This document shows positions 33,404 to 41,890 of a DNA stretch of 64,000 nt, piece after piece (the first letter of the stretch is position 1; every line of letters begins with the position of its first letter). The notes below the pieces were generated by a model. That model worked only from the letters and a program-made list of their open reading frames with translations. It ran no database searches and had not been told where the DNA came from. Both the position numbers and the translations under genes were made by a program. The DNA comes from Candidatus Saccharibacteria bacterium UBA2951 (GTDB lineage Bacteria > Patescibacteriota > Saccharimonadia > Saccharimonadales > Saccharimonadaceae), in the NCBI GenBank assembly GCA_002348615.1, contig DEBR01000003.1, positions 62,001 to 126,000 on the forward strand, written 5' to 3'.

Positions 33404-33631
33404 CGATTCGGTCGGAACTTCTAATATGCTGGCCAGACGCTCAAGTTGCTGGAACTTACAGTATCTTATCGGTTCATCAGTAGAAGAATATATACGGTAG
33501 TAATGATCAAACTCAACTATTTCACCTTTGAAATTTTGCGCTTTCGTTGGCTTGTCGATACGGACGATATACCAGCCGGATGCTTGCTCGGCGAGAATGC
33601 GTTTGATCTTAGCGTAATGATTGAAGGCCAT
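33380..33631 (-). CDS. Small conserved-looking protein, unknown
   Basis: This 83-residue protein has a beta-rich pattern: GWYIVRIDKPTKAQNFKGEIVEFDHYYRIYSSTDEPIRYCKFQQLERLASILEVP. It looks like a folded domain rather than a chance frame. It follows the 33636 gene by 4 nt on the same strand, so both are likely one transcript. Function unknown. Confidence 0.5.
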   Translation of the reverse strand: MAFNHYAKIKRILAEQASGWYIVRIDKPTKAQNFKGEIVEFDHYYRIYSSTDEPIRYCKFQQLERLASILEVPTESLPVVSVN

Positions 33632-33635
33632 AGGG

Positions 33636-34022
33636 TTACTGCACTAGTTCGATGAATAGGCGGGTGTGGTCGGTCAGCATTTCTTGAGTGACGTGACGGA
33701 ACGGCCGCACGATTTCGCCGCGAAGGGGAGCGATCTTACCCCTTACGCGCACGGGGACTTCGTGCATAAAGTAGCTGTCACGGCGAATAACAGGGATATT
33801 GAGCGGTACATTCTTGGCTAACTCACCGCAAAACTGCATGTTGCAGTTAAGGCATACGCACGAGATGACACGGTGGCTGGCGTAGGCATACTTCCAAAGC
33901 GGGTAGCGGTATTTACGCACCTTTTTGTGCTCTAGACCTTCGGTGCCATGGCACCATAGCAAACAGTTCTTGTCGGTAATGCCGCGGTATTTTTTATCGG
34001 CTAAAGCAAGCTGTCCGTTCAT
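33636..34022 (-). CDS. Unknown 128-residue protein with a possible zinc-binding Cys cluster
   Basis: The sequence is basic and contains CVCLNCNMQFC near residue 55, which could hold a metal. A WCHG occurs near residue 28 (KNCLLWCHGTEGLEHKKVRKYRYPLW). No family is recognised. The ATG lies 7 nt after a TAAAAT box on the minus strand, diverging from the LURP-like gene. The 83-residue gene follows closely. Confidence 0.5.
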   Translation of the reverse strand: MNGQLALADKKYRGITDKNCLLWCHGTEGLEHKKVRKYRYPLWKYAYASHRVISCVCLNCNMQFCGELAKNVPLNIPVIRRDSYFMHEVPVRVRGKIAPLRGEIVRPFRHVTQEMLTDHTRLFIELVQ

Positions 34023-34028
34023 GTTCTC

Positions 34029-34034
34029 ATTTTA
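34029..34034 (-). promoter_or_regulatory. -10 box of the 34022 gene
   Basis: On the minus strand TAAAAT ends 7 nt before the ATG at 34022. Confidence 0.4.
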
Positions 34035-34059
34035 TCATCGCGCATGCGGCCGAATATGC

Positions 34060-34065
34060 GATACT
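34060..34065 (+). promoter_or_regulatory. Extended -10 box of the 34072 gene
   Basis: TGC-GATACT ends 7 nt before the ATG at 34072. Confidence 0.45.
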
Positions 34066-34071
34066 AGGGCT

Positions 34072-34677
34072 ATGAAACCACGTCTTTTCGTTGAACAAAA
34101 AATTACCGCGTTCGTGAACAAATACAAAGTATTCGCTGCCGATGAGGCAGGGAACCAGGCCGGCTTGGCTGCGTTGGCGCAGCAAAAACGCCTGGCATTC
34201 AAAGAGAAAGTCACGTTCTTTACCGACGAACAAAAGACAGCCACGGCATTTACGTTTCGCGCTGAAAAGGTACTGGACGTACACGGACGCTACTTCGTTG
34301 AAGACGCGGAAGGCCAAGTAGTCGGCATGTTCAAAAAAGAATTTCTGAACAGCCTGATTAACAGTACCTGGAAGGTAATGGACGCAAATGGCACCGAGCT
34401 ATTTACTGTGAAAGAAAGCAATGAAGTACTGGCTGCAATCCGTCGTTTTGGCGGCTGGATCCCGATTGTGGGTGAAATCATAGAACTGGTAACGTTGTTC
34501 TTGAGATACCACTTCGTGTTCCTTGACGCTGCTGGCCAAGAAGTTGGAACCTACCAAAAAACCACTTTGTTCCGTGATCACTACACACTGAGCATGACCG
34601 ACGAAGCCTACGCCAAGGCAGACTGGCGGACCTTAGCTGCTATGGGCGTAGCGCTCGACGCTTTGCAATCACGTTAG
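34072..34677 (+). CDS. LURP-one/scramblase-like beta-barrel protein
   Basis: This 201-residue protein repeats the tubby-like pattern of strands: ...NKYKVFAADEAGNQAGLAALAQQKRLAFKEKVTFFTD..., VLDVHGRYFVEDAEGQVVGMFKKEF, WKVMDANGTELFTVKES and YHFVFLDAAGQEVGTYQK. The recurring D-x-x-G turns are typical of the LURP-one-related/phospholipid scramblase superfamily. The exact role is unknown. The start is set by the -10 box; a longer frame upstream would overlap the divergent gene. Confidence 0.65.
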   Translation: MKPRLFVEQKITAFVNKYKVFAADEAGNQAGLAALAQQKRLAFKEKVTFFTDEQKTATAFTFRAEKVLDVHGRYFVEDAEGQVVGMFKKEFLNSLINSTWKVMDANGTELFTVKESNEVLAAIRRFGGWIPIVGEIIELVTLFLRYHFVFLDAAGQEVGTYQKTTLFRDHYTLSMTDEAYAKADWRTLAAMGVALDALQSR

Positions 34678-34700
34678 AAGATTTTTGTTTTTAAAATTGC

Positions 34701-34706
34701 TACAAT
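34701..34706 (+). promoter_or_regulatory. Extended -10 box of the MMPL gene
   Basis: TGC-TACAAT ends 9 nt before the ATG at 34715. Confidence 0.5.
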
Positions 34707-34714
34707 AGACGCAC

Positions 34715-36949
34715 ATGGGGAATACCGATAAGCCGTCCGTTCCAAGCAAGTGGCTAAGAATCTTACTGCCTGCAGTGCTTATTATCGTGTGGTTCGTGGT
34801 TGGCGCGATTGGTGGTCCTTTCTTTGGCAAAATTAGCGAAGTAGCCGACAACGGCTTTGCGGGCTTTTTGCCAAGCAGCGCCGAAAGCACTAAGGTAAAT
34901 CGAGAATTGAAGAAGTTCCAAGACGACGCCACTTTGCCATTGATCGTGCTGTTCAATAGCGAGAAGAACCTGCCCGACGCGACCATAAAGGCGATTGATT
35001 CGGTAGCTGGCAAGGTACAGAACGTCGACGGAGTGAATGGCAAAGTAAGCCCAGCCACTCTATCAGATGACAAAAACGCTGCATTCGTGGCTATTCCGTT
35101 AGATACGAAATCGAAACTACAGAATGTAATTGATGACGTCAAAGACGTTTACGCAGGTATTGATACCAAGGATGTGAATATCCAGGCTACCGGACCGGCA
35201 GGGTTCGCCGCGGGGCTTAACAAGGCATTCGCGGGAATCGACGGTATTTTGCTACTGACCGCACTTGCTATGGTGTTCGTGATTCTAATATTCGTATACC
35301 GGTCAATCTTGCTGCCTATCGTCGTATTGATGACAAGTATTTTCGCGCTTAGCGCCAGCATTATGCTGGTGTGGTGGCTAGCCAAGAATGATTACGTAGA
35401 TTTGAACGGCCAGGTGCAAGGCATATTGTTCATTCTGGTCATAGGGGCGGCGACCGATTACTCACTGCTATTCGTATCTCGTTACCGGGAAGCGCTTTAC
35501 AAGTACAAGTCTAAATTTGAAGCCGTCAAGGCGGCCTACAAGGGCGCGTTCGAACCGATTATCGCCAGCGGTGGCACGGTTATCGTAGGGCTGATGTGCT
35601 TATTGCTTTCGGATCTGAAATCGAACAAAGCGCTCGCACCGGTCGGCGGCATTGGTGTTGCGTTCGCGGTAATTGCGGCGCTTACATTCTTACCGGCAGT
35701 ACTGTACGCGCTTGGCAGGTCGAGCTTTTGGCCGATTCGTCCGAGCGCCGACCCGGCCGCCGCTAAGCGACATAAACAGCGTTTGGCGAAAGGCTTTTGG
35801 CACAACGTGGGGGTTATGGTCAATAAGCACGCCACACTGGCCGCGACGTTTTCGGCAATCTTATTAGTCGTGCTGGCGCTGTTTTCGACCCAGCTAAAGG
35901 CGGATGGAGTAGCGCAGAGCGACCTGATACTTGGTAAATCAGAAGCGCGTGACGGCCAGGCGGAACTTGCCGCTCACTTTACTGCAGGGTCGGGAAGTCC
36001 TGCTCAGATAATAGTTCCAAAGGATGTGCTGAAAGATGCAGTCGAAGTTATTGACGACACCAAAGGCACTGATGGCGTGAGTGCGGTTGCCACGGGTGTG
36101 GAGGCAGGCATAGTGCCACTAGGCCGTGCCGAAGAAGAAATAAAAACCAAAATAAAAACTCAAATACAGGCTGGCCTTCCTGTCCAAGCTGGCCAATCTG
36201 CGCTGGTTGACTCCATGGTTGCCACGGCATACCCATTTAAGGACGCGGAAATCAAAGTCGTTGACGACGAGGCGCTTCTTCAGGTGACACTAAGTGACAA
36301 GACTGATAGCCAGGCAGCGAAAAACACGGTACTGCGACTTCGTGACCGGCTAGGTAAGTTGGACACTGCCATTAACGTTGGAGGGCCAACGGCTGTTCAA
36401 CTGGACACTTTGGACGCGTCGATCCGTGACCGAATGGTTATTCTGCCAGCCGTATTAATTGCGATAACAATCATTCTGATGATTTTGCTTCGAGCGATCG
36501 TCGCACCAATTATCTTACTGGTTAGTACGGTGCTCTCATTCGCAGCCACGTTGGGCGTAGCGGCACTACTATTCAACCATGTGTTCGGATTTCCAGGGGC
36601 TGATCCGGCGGTAGTACTGTTCAGCTTCGTGTTCCTGGTAGCGCTGGGAATCGACTACAACATATTCCTGATGACGCGGGTGCGTGAAGAAGCTTTGAAT
36701 CGTGGGACGGCGAAGGGTGTGATAAAGGGATTGGTAGTGACCGGGGGCGTGATCACGAGCGCGGGCATAGTACTGGCCGCGACATTCGCGGCGCTTGGCG
36801 TGATTCCGATATTGTTCCTGTTCCAAATCGCGTTCATTGTAGCGTTCGGTGTGCTGCTCGACACATTTGTCGTCCGTAGTCTACTGGTACCGGCACTGAT
36901 ACGGGACATCGGACCATTTGTGTGGTGGCCGTCAAAACTGAAGAAGTAG
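34715..36949 (+). CDS. MMPL family RND transporter
   Basis: This 744-residue transporter has two homologous halves. Each has one helix, an extracellular domain, then five or six helices (first bundle about 175-330, second about 575-735). The motif GAATDYSLLFVSRYREAL in the first half, and its partner ALGIDYNIFLMTRVREEAL in the second, are the MMPL proton-relay signatures. Such proteins export lipids or other hydrophobic molecules using the proton gradient. It starts an operon with the next two genes (gaps of 4 and 3 nt). Confidence 0.9.
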   Translation: MGNTDKPSVPSKWLRILLPAVLIIVWFVVGAIGGPFFGKISEVADNGFAGFLPSSAESTKVNRELKKFQDDATLPLIVLFNSEKNLPDATIKAIDSVAGKVQNVDGVNGKVSPATLSDDKNAAFVAIPLDTKSKLQNVIDDVKDVYAGIDTKDVNIQATGPAGFAAGLNKAFAGIDGILLLTALAMVFVILIFVYRSILLPIVVLMTSIFALSASIMLVWWLAKNDYVDLNGQVQGILFILVIGAATDYSLLFVSRYREALYKYKSKFEAVKAAYKGAFEPIIASGGTVIVGLMCLLLSDLKSNKALAPVGGIGVAFAVIAALTFLPAVLYALGRSSFWPIRPSADPAAAKRHKQRLAKGFWHNVGVMVNKHATLAATFSAILLVVLALFSTQLKADGVAQSDLILGKSEARDGQAELAAHFTAGSGSPAQIIVPKDVLKDAVEVIDDTKGTDGVSAVATGVEAGIVPLGRAEEEIKTKIKTQIQAGLPVQAGQSALVDSMVATAYPFKDAEIKVVDDEALLQVTLSDKTDSQAAKNTVLRLRDRLGKLDTAINVGGPTAVQLDTLDASIRDRMVILPAVLIAITIILMILLRAIVAPIILLVSTVLSFAATLGVAALLFNHVFGFPGADPAVVLFSFVFLVALGIDYNIFLMTRVREEALNRGTAKGVIKGLVVTGGVITSAGIVLAATFAALGVIPILFLFQIAFIVAFGVLLDTFVVRSLLVPALIRDIGPFVWWPSKLKK

Positions 36950-36953
36950 GGCA

Positions 36954-37574
36954 ATGATGAAAGAATTCATACGACATAAATTTTTGGCCATCGAATGGAT
37001 ACTCGGCGGACTAGCTGTCGCACTGCCGGTGTTGGCGTGGTTGGGGACGCGGACTTTGAATGACATAACGGTGTATGACATATTCCCACCACTTGGGTTA
37101 GTGGCGTTCGGGCTGATGTGGACACATTTTGTCATGGGAGCGTTGCGTCGCTATTCGAGTTACGACAAAAAGAGGCATGGGCTATATATGCCGGTATCGA
37201 TGGGCTTGGTGCTCGGTCTTATCATTCTGCACCCAGGCCTGCTCTGGCTGCAGCTGTTTAAGGACGGATTCGGATTGCCCCCGGGTAGTTACCTGACGGC
37301 ATACAAGACCCAGCAGCTGTATGTACTGCTCGGAAGCCTGGGGCTAGCTATTTTTCTGTCATTCGAACTGAAGCGGTGGTTCGCTCGTAAAGCATGGTGG
37401 AAATATGTCGAGCTGCTACAGATCGTCGGTATGGCGGCGATATTTATTCACGCGCTTGAACTTGGACGCGAAGTGCGGTCAAGCTGGTTTATGGCAGTGT
37501 GGTGGGTATATGGCATAACGCTCGCGGCAGCAATCATTTATTCCCGGTTGGTATATAAGAAAAAGGAGACTTAA
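36954..37574 (+). CDS. Ferric-reductase-like transmembrane protein (putative heme b)
   Basis: This 206-residue protein has five or six helices with His residues at similar depth: LMWTHFVMGA, IILHPGLLW, and FIHALELG. Paired His on neighbouring helices are typical of ferric reductase-like (FRD/MsrQ-type) proteins that carry heme b across the membrane. No FAD or NAD domain is fused. The cupredoxin-like gene begins 3 nt after its stop, suggesting a membrane electron-transfer or metal-handling pair. Confidence 0.6.
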   Translation: MMKEFIRHKFLAIEWILGGLAVALPVLAWLGTRTLNDITVYDIFPPLGLVAFGLMWTHFVMGALRRYSSYDKKRHGLYMPVSMGLVLGLIILHPGLLWLQLFKDGFGLPPGSYLTAYKTQQLYVLLGSLGLAIFLSFELKRWFARKAWWKYVELLQIVGMAAIFIHALELGREVRSSWFMAVWWVYGITLAAAIIYSRLVYKKKET

Positions 37575-37577
37575 AAT

Positions 37578-38039
37578 ATGGAACAAAACAAATCGTCGTC
37601 AAAGATCGGTCTAGTCGTCGCGGCTGCCGTCGTGTTAGTCGGAGCTGGCGTCGTGGTTTACACCATGAACAATGAATCTGATATGAAGGATAATGCGTCG
37701 GAACAAACGAAAACGACTGATACTTCCAAGACAAATGGTACGGCCGATTCATCCGAAAAAGCGGTTGTCGGCAGTACGGTCATAACCTTTACCGACAAGG
37801 GATTCGATAAGACTACATACCGGTCAAAAGCAGGTGAAGCGGTCACGGTAAAGAATATGTCGAGTAATGATTTGCAGTTTTCGAGCGATGACCACCCCAC
37901 GCACCTTTCTAACCCGGAGCTGAACATGGACATCTTAGGGCCGGGAGAATCAGGCACGTTCACGCCGGCTGGTACCGGAACATACGGGTTCCATGATCAT
38001 ATTGAAGATCAGTTCACGGGAACGCTTATTGTCGAATAA
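37578..38039 (+). CDS. Membrane-anchored cupredoxin-like protein lacking the copper Cys
   Basis: This 153-residue protein has one N-terminal helix (about 10-30), a Thr/Ser/Asp linker and a cupredoxin-like beta domain (about 65-153): VITFTDKGFDKTTYRSKAGEAVTVKNMSSNDLQFSSDDHPTHLSN...GTYGFHDHIEDQFTGTLIVE. In classic cupredoxins the last part reads C-x(2-4)-H-x(3-4)-M, whereas here the Cys position is Phe and there is no Cys at all. The HPTH and HDH clusters could still bind copper in another geometry. AAGGAG precedes the start. Confidence 0.72.
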   Translation: MEQNKSSSKIGLVVAAAVVLVGAGVVVYTMNNESDMKDNASEQTKTTDTSKTNGTADSSEKAVVGSTVITFTDKGFDKTTYRSKAGEAVTVKNMSSNDLQFSSDDHPTHLSNPELNMDILGPGESGTFTPAGTGTYGFHDHIEDQFTGTLIVE

Positions 38040-38085
38040 TTCGACAGACGACATTCTTACTACAGTTCTTGGGCCCGCTGCTTGC

Positions 38086-38117
38086 TACAATGAAAGCAAG
38101 ACTACATAAGCTATAAA
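38086..38117 (+). promoter_or_regulatory. Two candidate -10 boxes for the DUF4868 gene
   Basis: TGC-TACAAT (38086-38091) would give a leader of about 28 nt; TATAAA (38112-38117) ends 9 nt before the ATG and would give a leaderless message. Confidence 0.4.
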
Positions 38118-38125
38118 AGGTACAA

Positions 38126-39100
38126 ATGGAAGAACCGAAACCAGACACGACTGATATTTTTTTGTGGGCCAACCGCACCGACGCCGTAAAGAACGACCTG
38201 ATACTCGAGCTATTCGTATTTAACAAGAACTACACACCATACGCGATCAACCTGTCGAAAGACCTCGACGCGCAAACACGGGCGCTGTTCGTACTCGACC
38301 TTATTAGCACCGTGAACTTCGGTGCCGGAACTGGTATGAGCGTACGTGACTATGAATTGTCGGAGGCCGAAGAGAACGTACTACTTAGGACCGACCTAGC
38401 GAATGTGGGCCGGGCAGAAACCTTGATTCACATCATTGAAAAACAGCGTGGGGATATCGTGCAGTTTTCTGAAACCGAACACGAGTTCAAGCGCGTTAAG
38501 GGCGTGCTGTTAAAGGCGACCAGGCCGGATGGGGAAGTGTTTTACGTCGCGAAAGCGGTGCAACAATCAGGCGTATTGCCGGGTGCTGTCAGCTGGCAGC
38601 TTAGCAATGGAACGTTTGCCCCATTTGAGCCGGAAGTCGGCGTGAAGCTGCCGAGCGACAACCAGGTGCTCATCATTGGCAAAGACATATTCGTATTCAA
38701 CCAGGGCAAATTTGAAAAGCTGTTCCAGTACGAGTATAAGAAGCAGTTACTAGCCGATAAGAAGGTTGAAGAAATCTTGGCGACCTACAAGCTTAGCCTG
38801 CCTGACGGCATGGACCTGCAGTCACTGGTGCGCGAAAAGCCAGGTGTCGTGAACAAGCTTCAAAAATTGGAGGTCGGTGACATAACGCAGGACCAAGCGA
38901 TTGATTACGCAGACACGATGCAGCTTGACCTGATGACGGACGATAACAACGCGATTATCATTATGGATGGCCGCGACCTGGATATGTTTGTTAACCTGAT
39001 TAACGAAGACTACATTACATCTGAAGTCACCGGCAAGCGCTACGTCATTAAAAGCAAAAAACTGCTCGACGAACCTGACGGCGAACCGCCACGCGGTTAA
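38126..39100 (+). CDS. DUF4868 (KwaB-like) protein
   Basis: This 324-residue soluble protein resembles DUF4868, the family of KwaB from the Kiwa antiphage system. Supporting segments are VLIIGKDIFVFNQGKFEKLFQYEYKKQLLADKKVEEI, which matches the family's strand and the following FEkif-type helix. The ending FVNLINEDYITSEVTGKRYVIKSKKLL matches the family's L-N-D-D-Y-L-T-S-x-L-T-G-x-x-Y block. The membrane partner KwaA is not adjacent. The next gene is a helicase. Family assignment is from memory of the profile; function here is open. Confidence 0.65.
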   Translation: MEEPKPDTTDIFLWANRTDAVKNDLILELFVFNKNYTPYAINLSKDLDAQTRALFVLDLISTVNFGAGTGMSVRDYELSEAEENVLLRTDLANVGRAETLIHIIEKQRGDIVQFSETEHEFKRVKGVLLKATRPDGEVFYVAKAVQQSGVLPGAVSWQLSNGTFAPFEPEVGVKLPSDNQVLIIGKDIFVFNQGKFEKLFQYEYKKQLLADKKVEEILATYKLSLPDGMDLQSLVREKPGVVNKLQKLEVGDITQDQAIDYADTMQLDLMTDDNNAIIIMDGRDLDMFVNLINEDYITSEVTGKRYVIKSKKLLDEPDGEPPRG

Positions 39101-39106
39101 GACCTG

Positions 39107-39112
39107 TATAAT
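39107..39112 (+). promoter_or_regulatory. -10 box of the helicase gene
   Basis: TATAAT ends 8 nt before the ATG at 39120. Confidence 0.55.
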
Positions 39113-39119
39113 TAAAGGA

Positions 39120-40634
39120 ATGAAGCAAACCTTGGCTCTTGCCATCATGAATGAGGGGCATAATGTATTATTGACCGGTCCGGCAGGGTCGGGTAAGACG
39201 TATGTCTTGAACCAGCTGATCAAGCTGAAAAAGCACGAGGGCAAGCACGTCAGTGTGACGGCGACGACTGGGCTGGCTGCTTCGCACCTTGGCGGCAGTA
39301 CGATTCATAGCTGGAGTGGCATCGGTGTGCGCGACGAAATAGGCGCACATTTCGTCGATTCGCTAAGTAAAAGCCGCCGCGAAATAATTGAAAAGACCGA
39401 CGTGCTTATCATTGACGAGATTTCGATGATGCATGATTTTCGCCTGGATATGATTGACTCGATTGCCCGCATGGTACGCCGCGAACCGGACAAACCCTTT
39501 GGCGGCATACAGGTTATCATGAGCGGTGACTTTTTTCAGCTGCCCCCAGTGAATCGCTCTGAAAGTATTGAAGGGAACTTCGTGGTATTTTCTAAGGCGT
39601 GGGCCGAACTGGATCCAGTTATCTGCTACTTGGAAGAGCAACACCGTCAGGATGATGATACATTGTCGTCTATCTTAGATGCCATGCGGTCTCGTGACAT
39701 TCGTCGGTCGCACGCCGAAGCGCTTTTGGAACGAGCGAATGTTCTGCCGCCTGAAGGAACGATATACACGGAGCTTCACACCGTGAATGTTGATGTTGAT
39801 ACGCAGAACGAGGCGAAGCTGGACAGCCTACCCGGCGATGAAATGGTATATACCCAAACGACGACCGGCAGTCAGAACTATGTCGAAAGCCTGCAACGGT
39901 CCGTGCTGGCACCGGCAGAGCTACGTTTGAAGCAAGGTGCGCTGGTCATGGCAGTCAAGAACAGCCTGGACCGGAAATATGTGAACGGTAGTCTGGGCAC
40001 AGTAATAGATTTTGACCCGGCGACGCAGTACCCAATCGTTGAGTTCACGAACGGTCGTGAGGTTACCATGCAGCCCGACACATGGGAGCTGCGTGACGGT
40101 GATAAAAAACGAGCCAGCATTACCCAGATTCCACTGCGGCTGGCCTACGCGATTACGATTCACAAAAGTCAGGGCATGACTCTTGACGCGGCGCTGATTG
40201 ACCTGCGAAAGGCGTTCGTAGCCGGTATGGGCTACGTAGCTCTTAGTCGTGTACGAAGCCTAGATACATTGTTTTTAAAGGGTATCAACCGGATGGCGCT
40301 TGAAATCAGTGAAACGGCCTATGACATTGATGATCAACTGCGGACCCGTTCGGCGGCAGACGCCAAGCGTTTCGCTGGCTTAGAGGCAACACTCGACAAG
40401 ATTGAGTTGAAGAAAGCCGCCAAGCAGGGGAGTGGCTGGTCGGAAAAAATTGAAAAAATGCGCGAAACATACCCGAATGCTTATCGACCATGGACGAAAC
40501 CACAGGACGAACTATTGAAGCAAGAATTCCAAAACGGCAAGTCGGTCAAAGAGCTGTCCGAGACTCTTGGCAGGCACGAAGGGTCGATTACTATGAGGTT
40601 GCAAAAGCACTTCGGTGAAGATGTGGCGGTATAA
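39120..40634 (+). CDS. Pif1/Dda-like superfamily 1 DNA helicase with C-terminal HTH
   Basis: This 504-residue protein has Walker A LLTGPAGSGKTYVLNQL (about 17-33), motif Ia VTATTGLAASHLGGSTIHSWSGIG, Walker B VLIIDEISMMHDFRL, motif III VIMSGDFFQLPPV and the late motifs AYAITIHKSQGMTLDAALIDL and GYVALSRVRSL. These are the Pif1/RecD2/Dda set, 5'-3' helicases that clear DNA-bound proteins and secondary structure. The C-terminal ~60 residues (PWTKPQDELLKQEFQNGKSVKELSETLGRHEGSITMRL) form a helix-turn-helix often attached to bacterial Pif1-like proteins. Confidence 0.88.
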   Translation: MKQTLALAIMNEGHNVLLTGPAGSGKTYVLNQLIKLKKHEGKHVSVTATTGLAASHLGGSTIHSWSGIGVRDEIGAHFVDSLSKSRREIIEKTDVLIIDEISMMHDFRLDMIDSIARMVRREPDKPFGGIQVIMSGDFFQLPPVNRSESIEGNFVVFSKAWAELDPVICYLEEQHRQDDDTLSSILDAMRSRDIRRSHAEALLERANVLPPEGTIYTELHTVNVDVDTQNEAKLDSLPGDEMVYTQTTTGSQNYVESLQRSVLAPAELRLKQGALVMAVKNSLDRKYVNGSLGTVIDFDPATQYPIVEFTNGREVTMQPDTWELRDGDKKRASITQIPLRLAYAITIHKSQGMTLDAALIDLRKAFVAGMGYVALSRVRSLDTLFLKGINRMALEISETAYDIDDQLRTRSAADAKRFAGLEATLDKIELKKAAKQGSGWSEKIEKMRETYPNAYRPWTKPQDELLKQEFQNGKSVKELSETLGRHEGSITMRLQKHFGEDVAV

Positions 40635-40635
40635 T
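40630..40635 (+). promoter_or_regulatory. -10 box of the GH1 gene
   Basis: TATAAT overlaps the helicase stop codon and ends 7 nt before the ATG at 40642. Confidence 0.5.
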
Positions 40636-40641
40636 TAGAGG

Positions 40642-41889
40642 ATGGGGTCAACGCCATTTCCAAAACGATTCTTATGGGGCGCGAGCATGAGTGCGCACCA
40701 GGTAGAAGGGGGTAATCATAACCAATGGAGCGTATGGGAACTCGAAAACGCACGCTCGCTGGCGACACAGGCCGAATACCAGTACGGTGACCTGGATAAC
40801 TGGAAAGATATTGAAAAAGACGCTAAGAACCCTGAGAACTACGTGTCCGGTAAGACGGCCGACCATTATAAACGATACAAAGAAGACATCGCGATAGCAA
40901 AGAAACTGAACATGAACGCCCTTCGGTTCAGCGTTGAATGGTCGCGAATCGAACCGCGTGAAGGCGCTTGGGATGTCGAAGCGATCGCCCATTACAAAAA
41001 CTATGTGCAGGAGCTGACAAAGCAGGACATCGAACCCGTACTCACGCTGTTTCATTTTACGCTGCCGATATGGTTCGCCGAACGAGGTGGTTTTGAGAAG
41101 CGCTCGAACGTACGGTATTTTTTGCGTTTTGCCGAAAAGATTCTAGCTGAACTTGGAGGTGACATCACATACGTCATAACGATCAACGAACCAGAAGTAT
41201 ATGCGGCGGAAAGTTATTTAGAGGGCAGGTGGCCGCCGATGATACAAAACAAACTGAAGTTTCTCACAGTACTGTCAAATCTAGCTCATGCTCATAATCG
41301 GACAGCGCGGATGATTCACCAGTCCAGTCGCCGCTACAAAGTGTCGATCGCCAAGAACTCGAACTATATTTACTCTGGTGACACCGCACGACTATCGGTG
41401 GTTTCGGCTCACGTCATGCAGTATTTTCAGGACGATTACTTTTTACGAAAGGTCAGGCGGTACTGTGATTTCTTGGGCGTGAACTATTACTTTTCGCAGC
41501 GCGTCTATGGCTATCGTATTCACAACCCCGAACAACGGGTCAGCGACCTGGGGTGGGACATGAGTCCGGCTGACCTAGAGCACACGCTCGAACGCCTAAC
41601 GGAAAAGTATAAGTTACCAATCATCGTGACGGAGAACGGAGTGGCCGATGCGAGCGACGAAAAACGTCAGTGGTGGATGACGCATACGGTCGCGGCGTTA
41701 GGGCGGGCGCTCACGGCAGGAGTCGACGTGCGTGGCTATTTACACTGGAGCCTGCTTGATAATTTCGAGTGGGACAAGGGCAAGTGGCCACGCTTCGGAC
41801 TGGTCGAGGTGAACTACGACACGATGGAGCGCATTATCCGACCCAGTGGCCGCAGGTATGGTGCTATGATTAAGAAAGTAAGGAACTGA
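40642..41889 (+). CDS. Glycoside hydrolase family 1 (beta-glucosidase/6-phospho-beta-glucosidase)
   Basis: This 415-residue TIM barrel starts PFPKRFLWGASMSAHQVEGG, the GH1 entry motif. The acid/base Glu is in YVITINEPEVYAAESYLEGRWPP (TxNEP) and the nucleophile Glu in PIIVTENGVADASD (I/VTENG). DLGWDMSPADLEHTLE and LHWSLLDNFEWDKGKWPRFGLVEV are also standard. No phosphate-binding pocket signature can be judged by eye, so the sugar is open. It would release glucose or similar sugars from beta-glycosides in a cell with few biosynthetic routes. Confidence 0.93.
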   Translation: MGSTPFPKRFLWGASMSAHQVEGGNHNQWSVWELENARSLATQAEYQYGDLDNWKDIEKDAKNPENYVSGKTADHYKRYKEDIAIAKKLNMNALRFSVEWSRIEPREGAWDVEAIAHYKNYVQELTKQDIEPVLTLFHFTLPIWFAERGGFEKRSNVRYFLRFAEKILAELGGDITYVITINEPEVYAAESYLEGRWPPMIQNKLKFLTVLSNLAHAHNRTARMIHQSSRRYKVSIAKNSNYIYSGDTARLSVVSAHVMQYFQDDYFLRKVRRYCDFLGVNYYFSQRVYGYRIHNPEQRVSDLGWDMSPADLEHTLERLTEKYKLPIIVTENGVADASDEKRQWWMTHTVAALGRALTAGVDVRGYLHWSLLDNFEWDKGKWPRFGLVEVNYDTMERIIRPSGRRYGAMIKKVRN

Positions 41890-41890
41890 T

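Noticed and set aside
38126..39100. A complete Kiwa defence system
   Set aside because: Only a KwaB-like protein is seen; no KwaA-type membrane protein is adjacent. The membrane protein at 36954 looks ferric-reductase-like.
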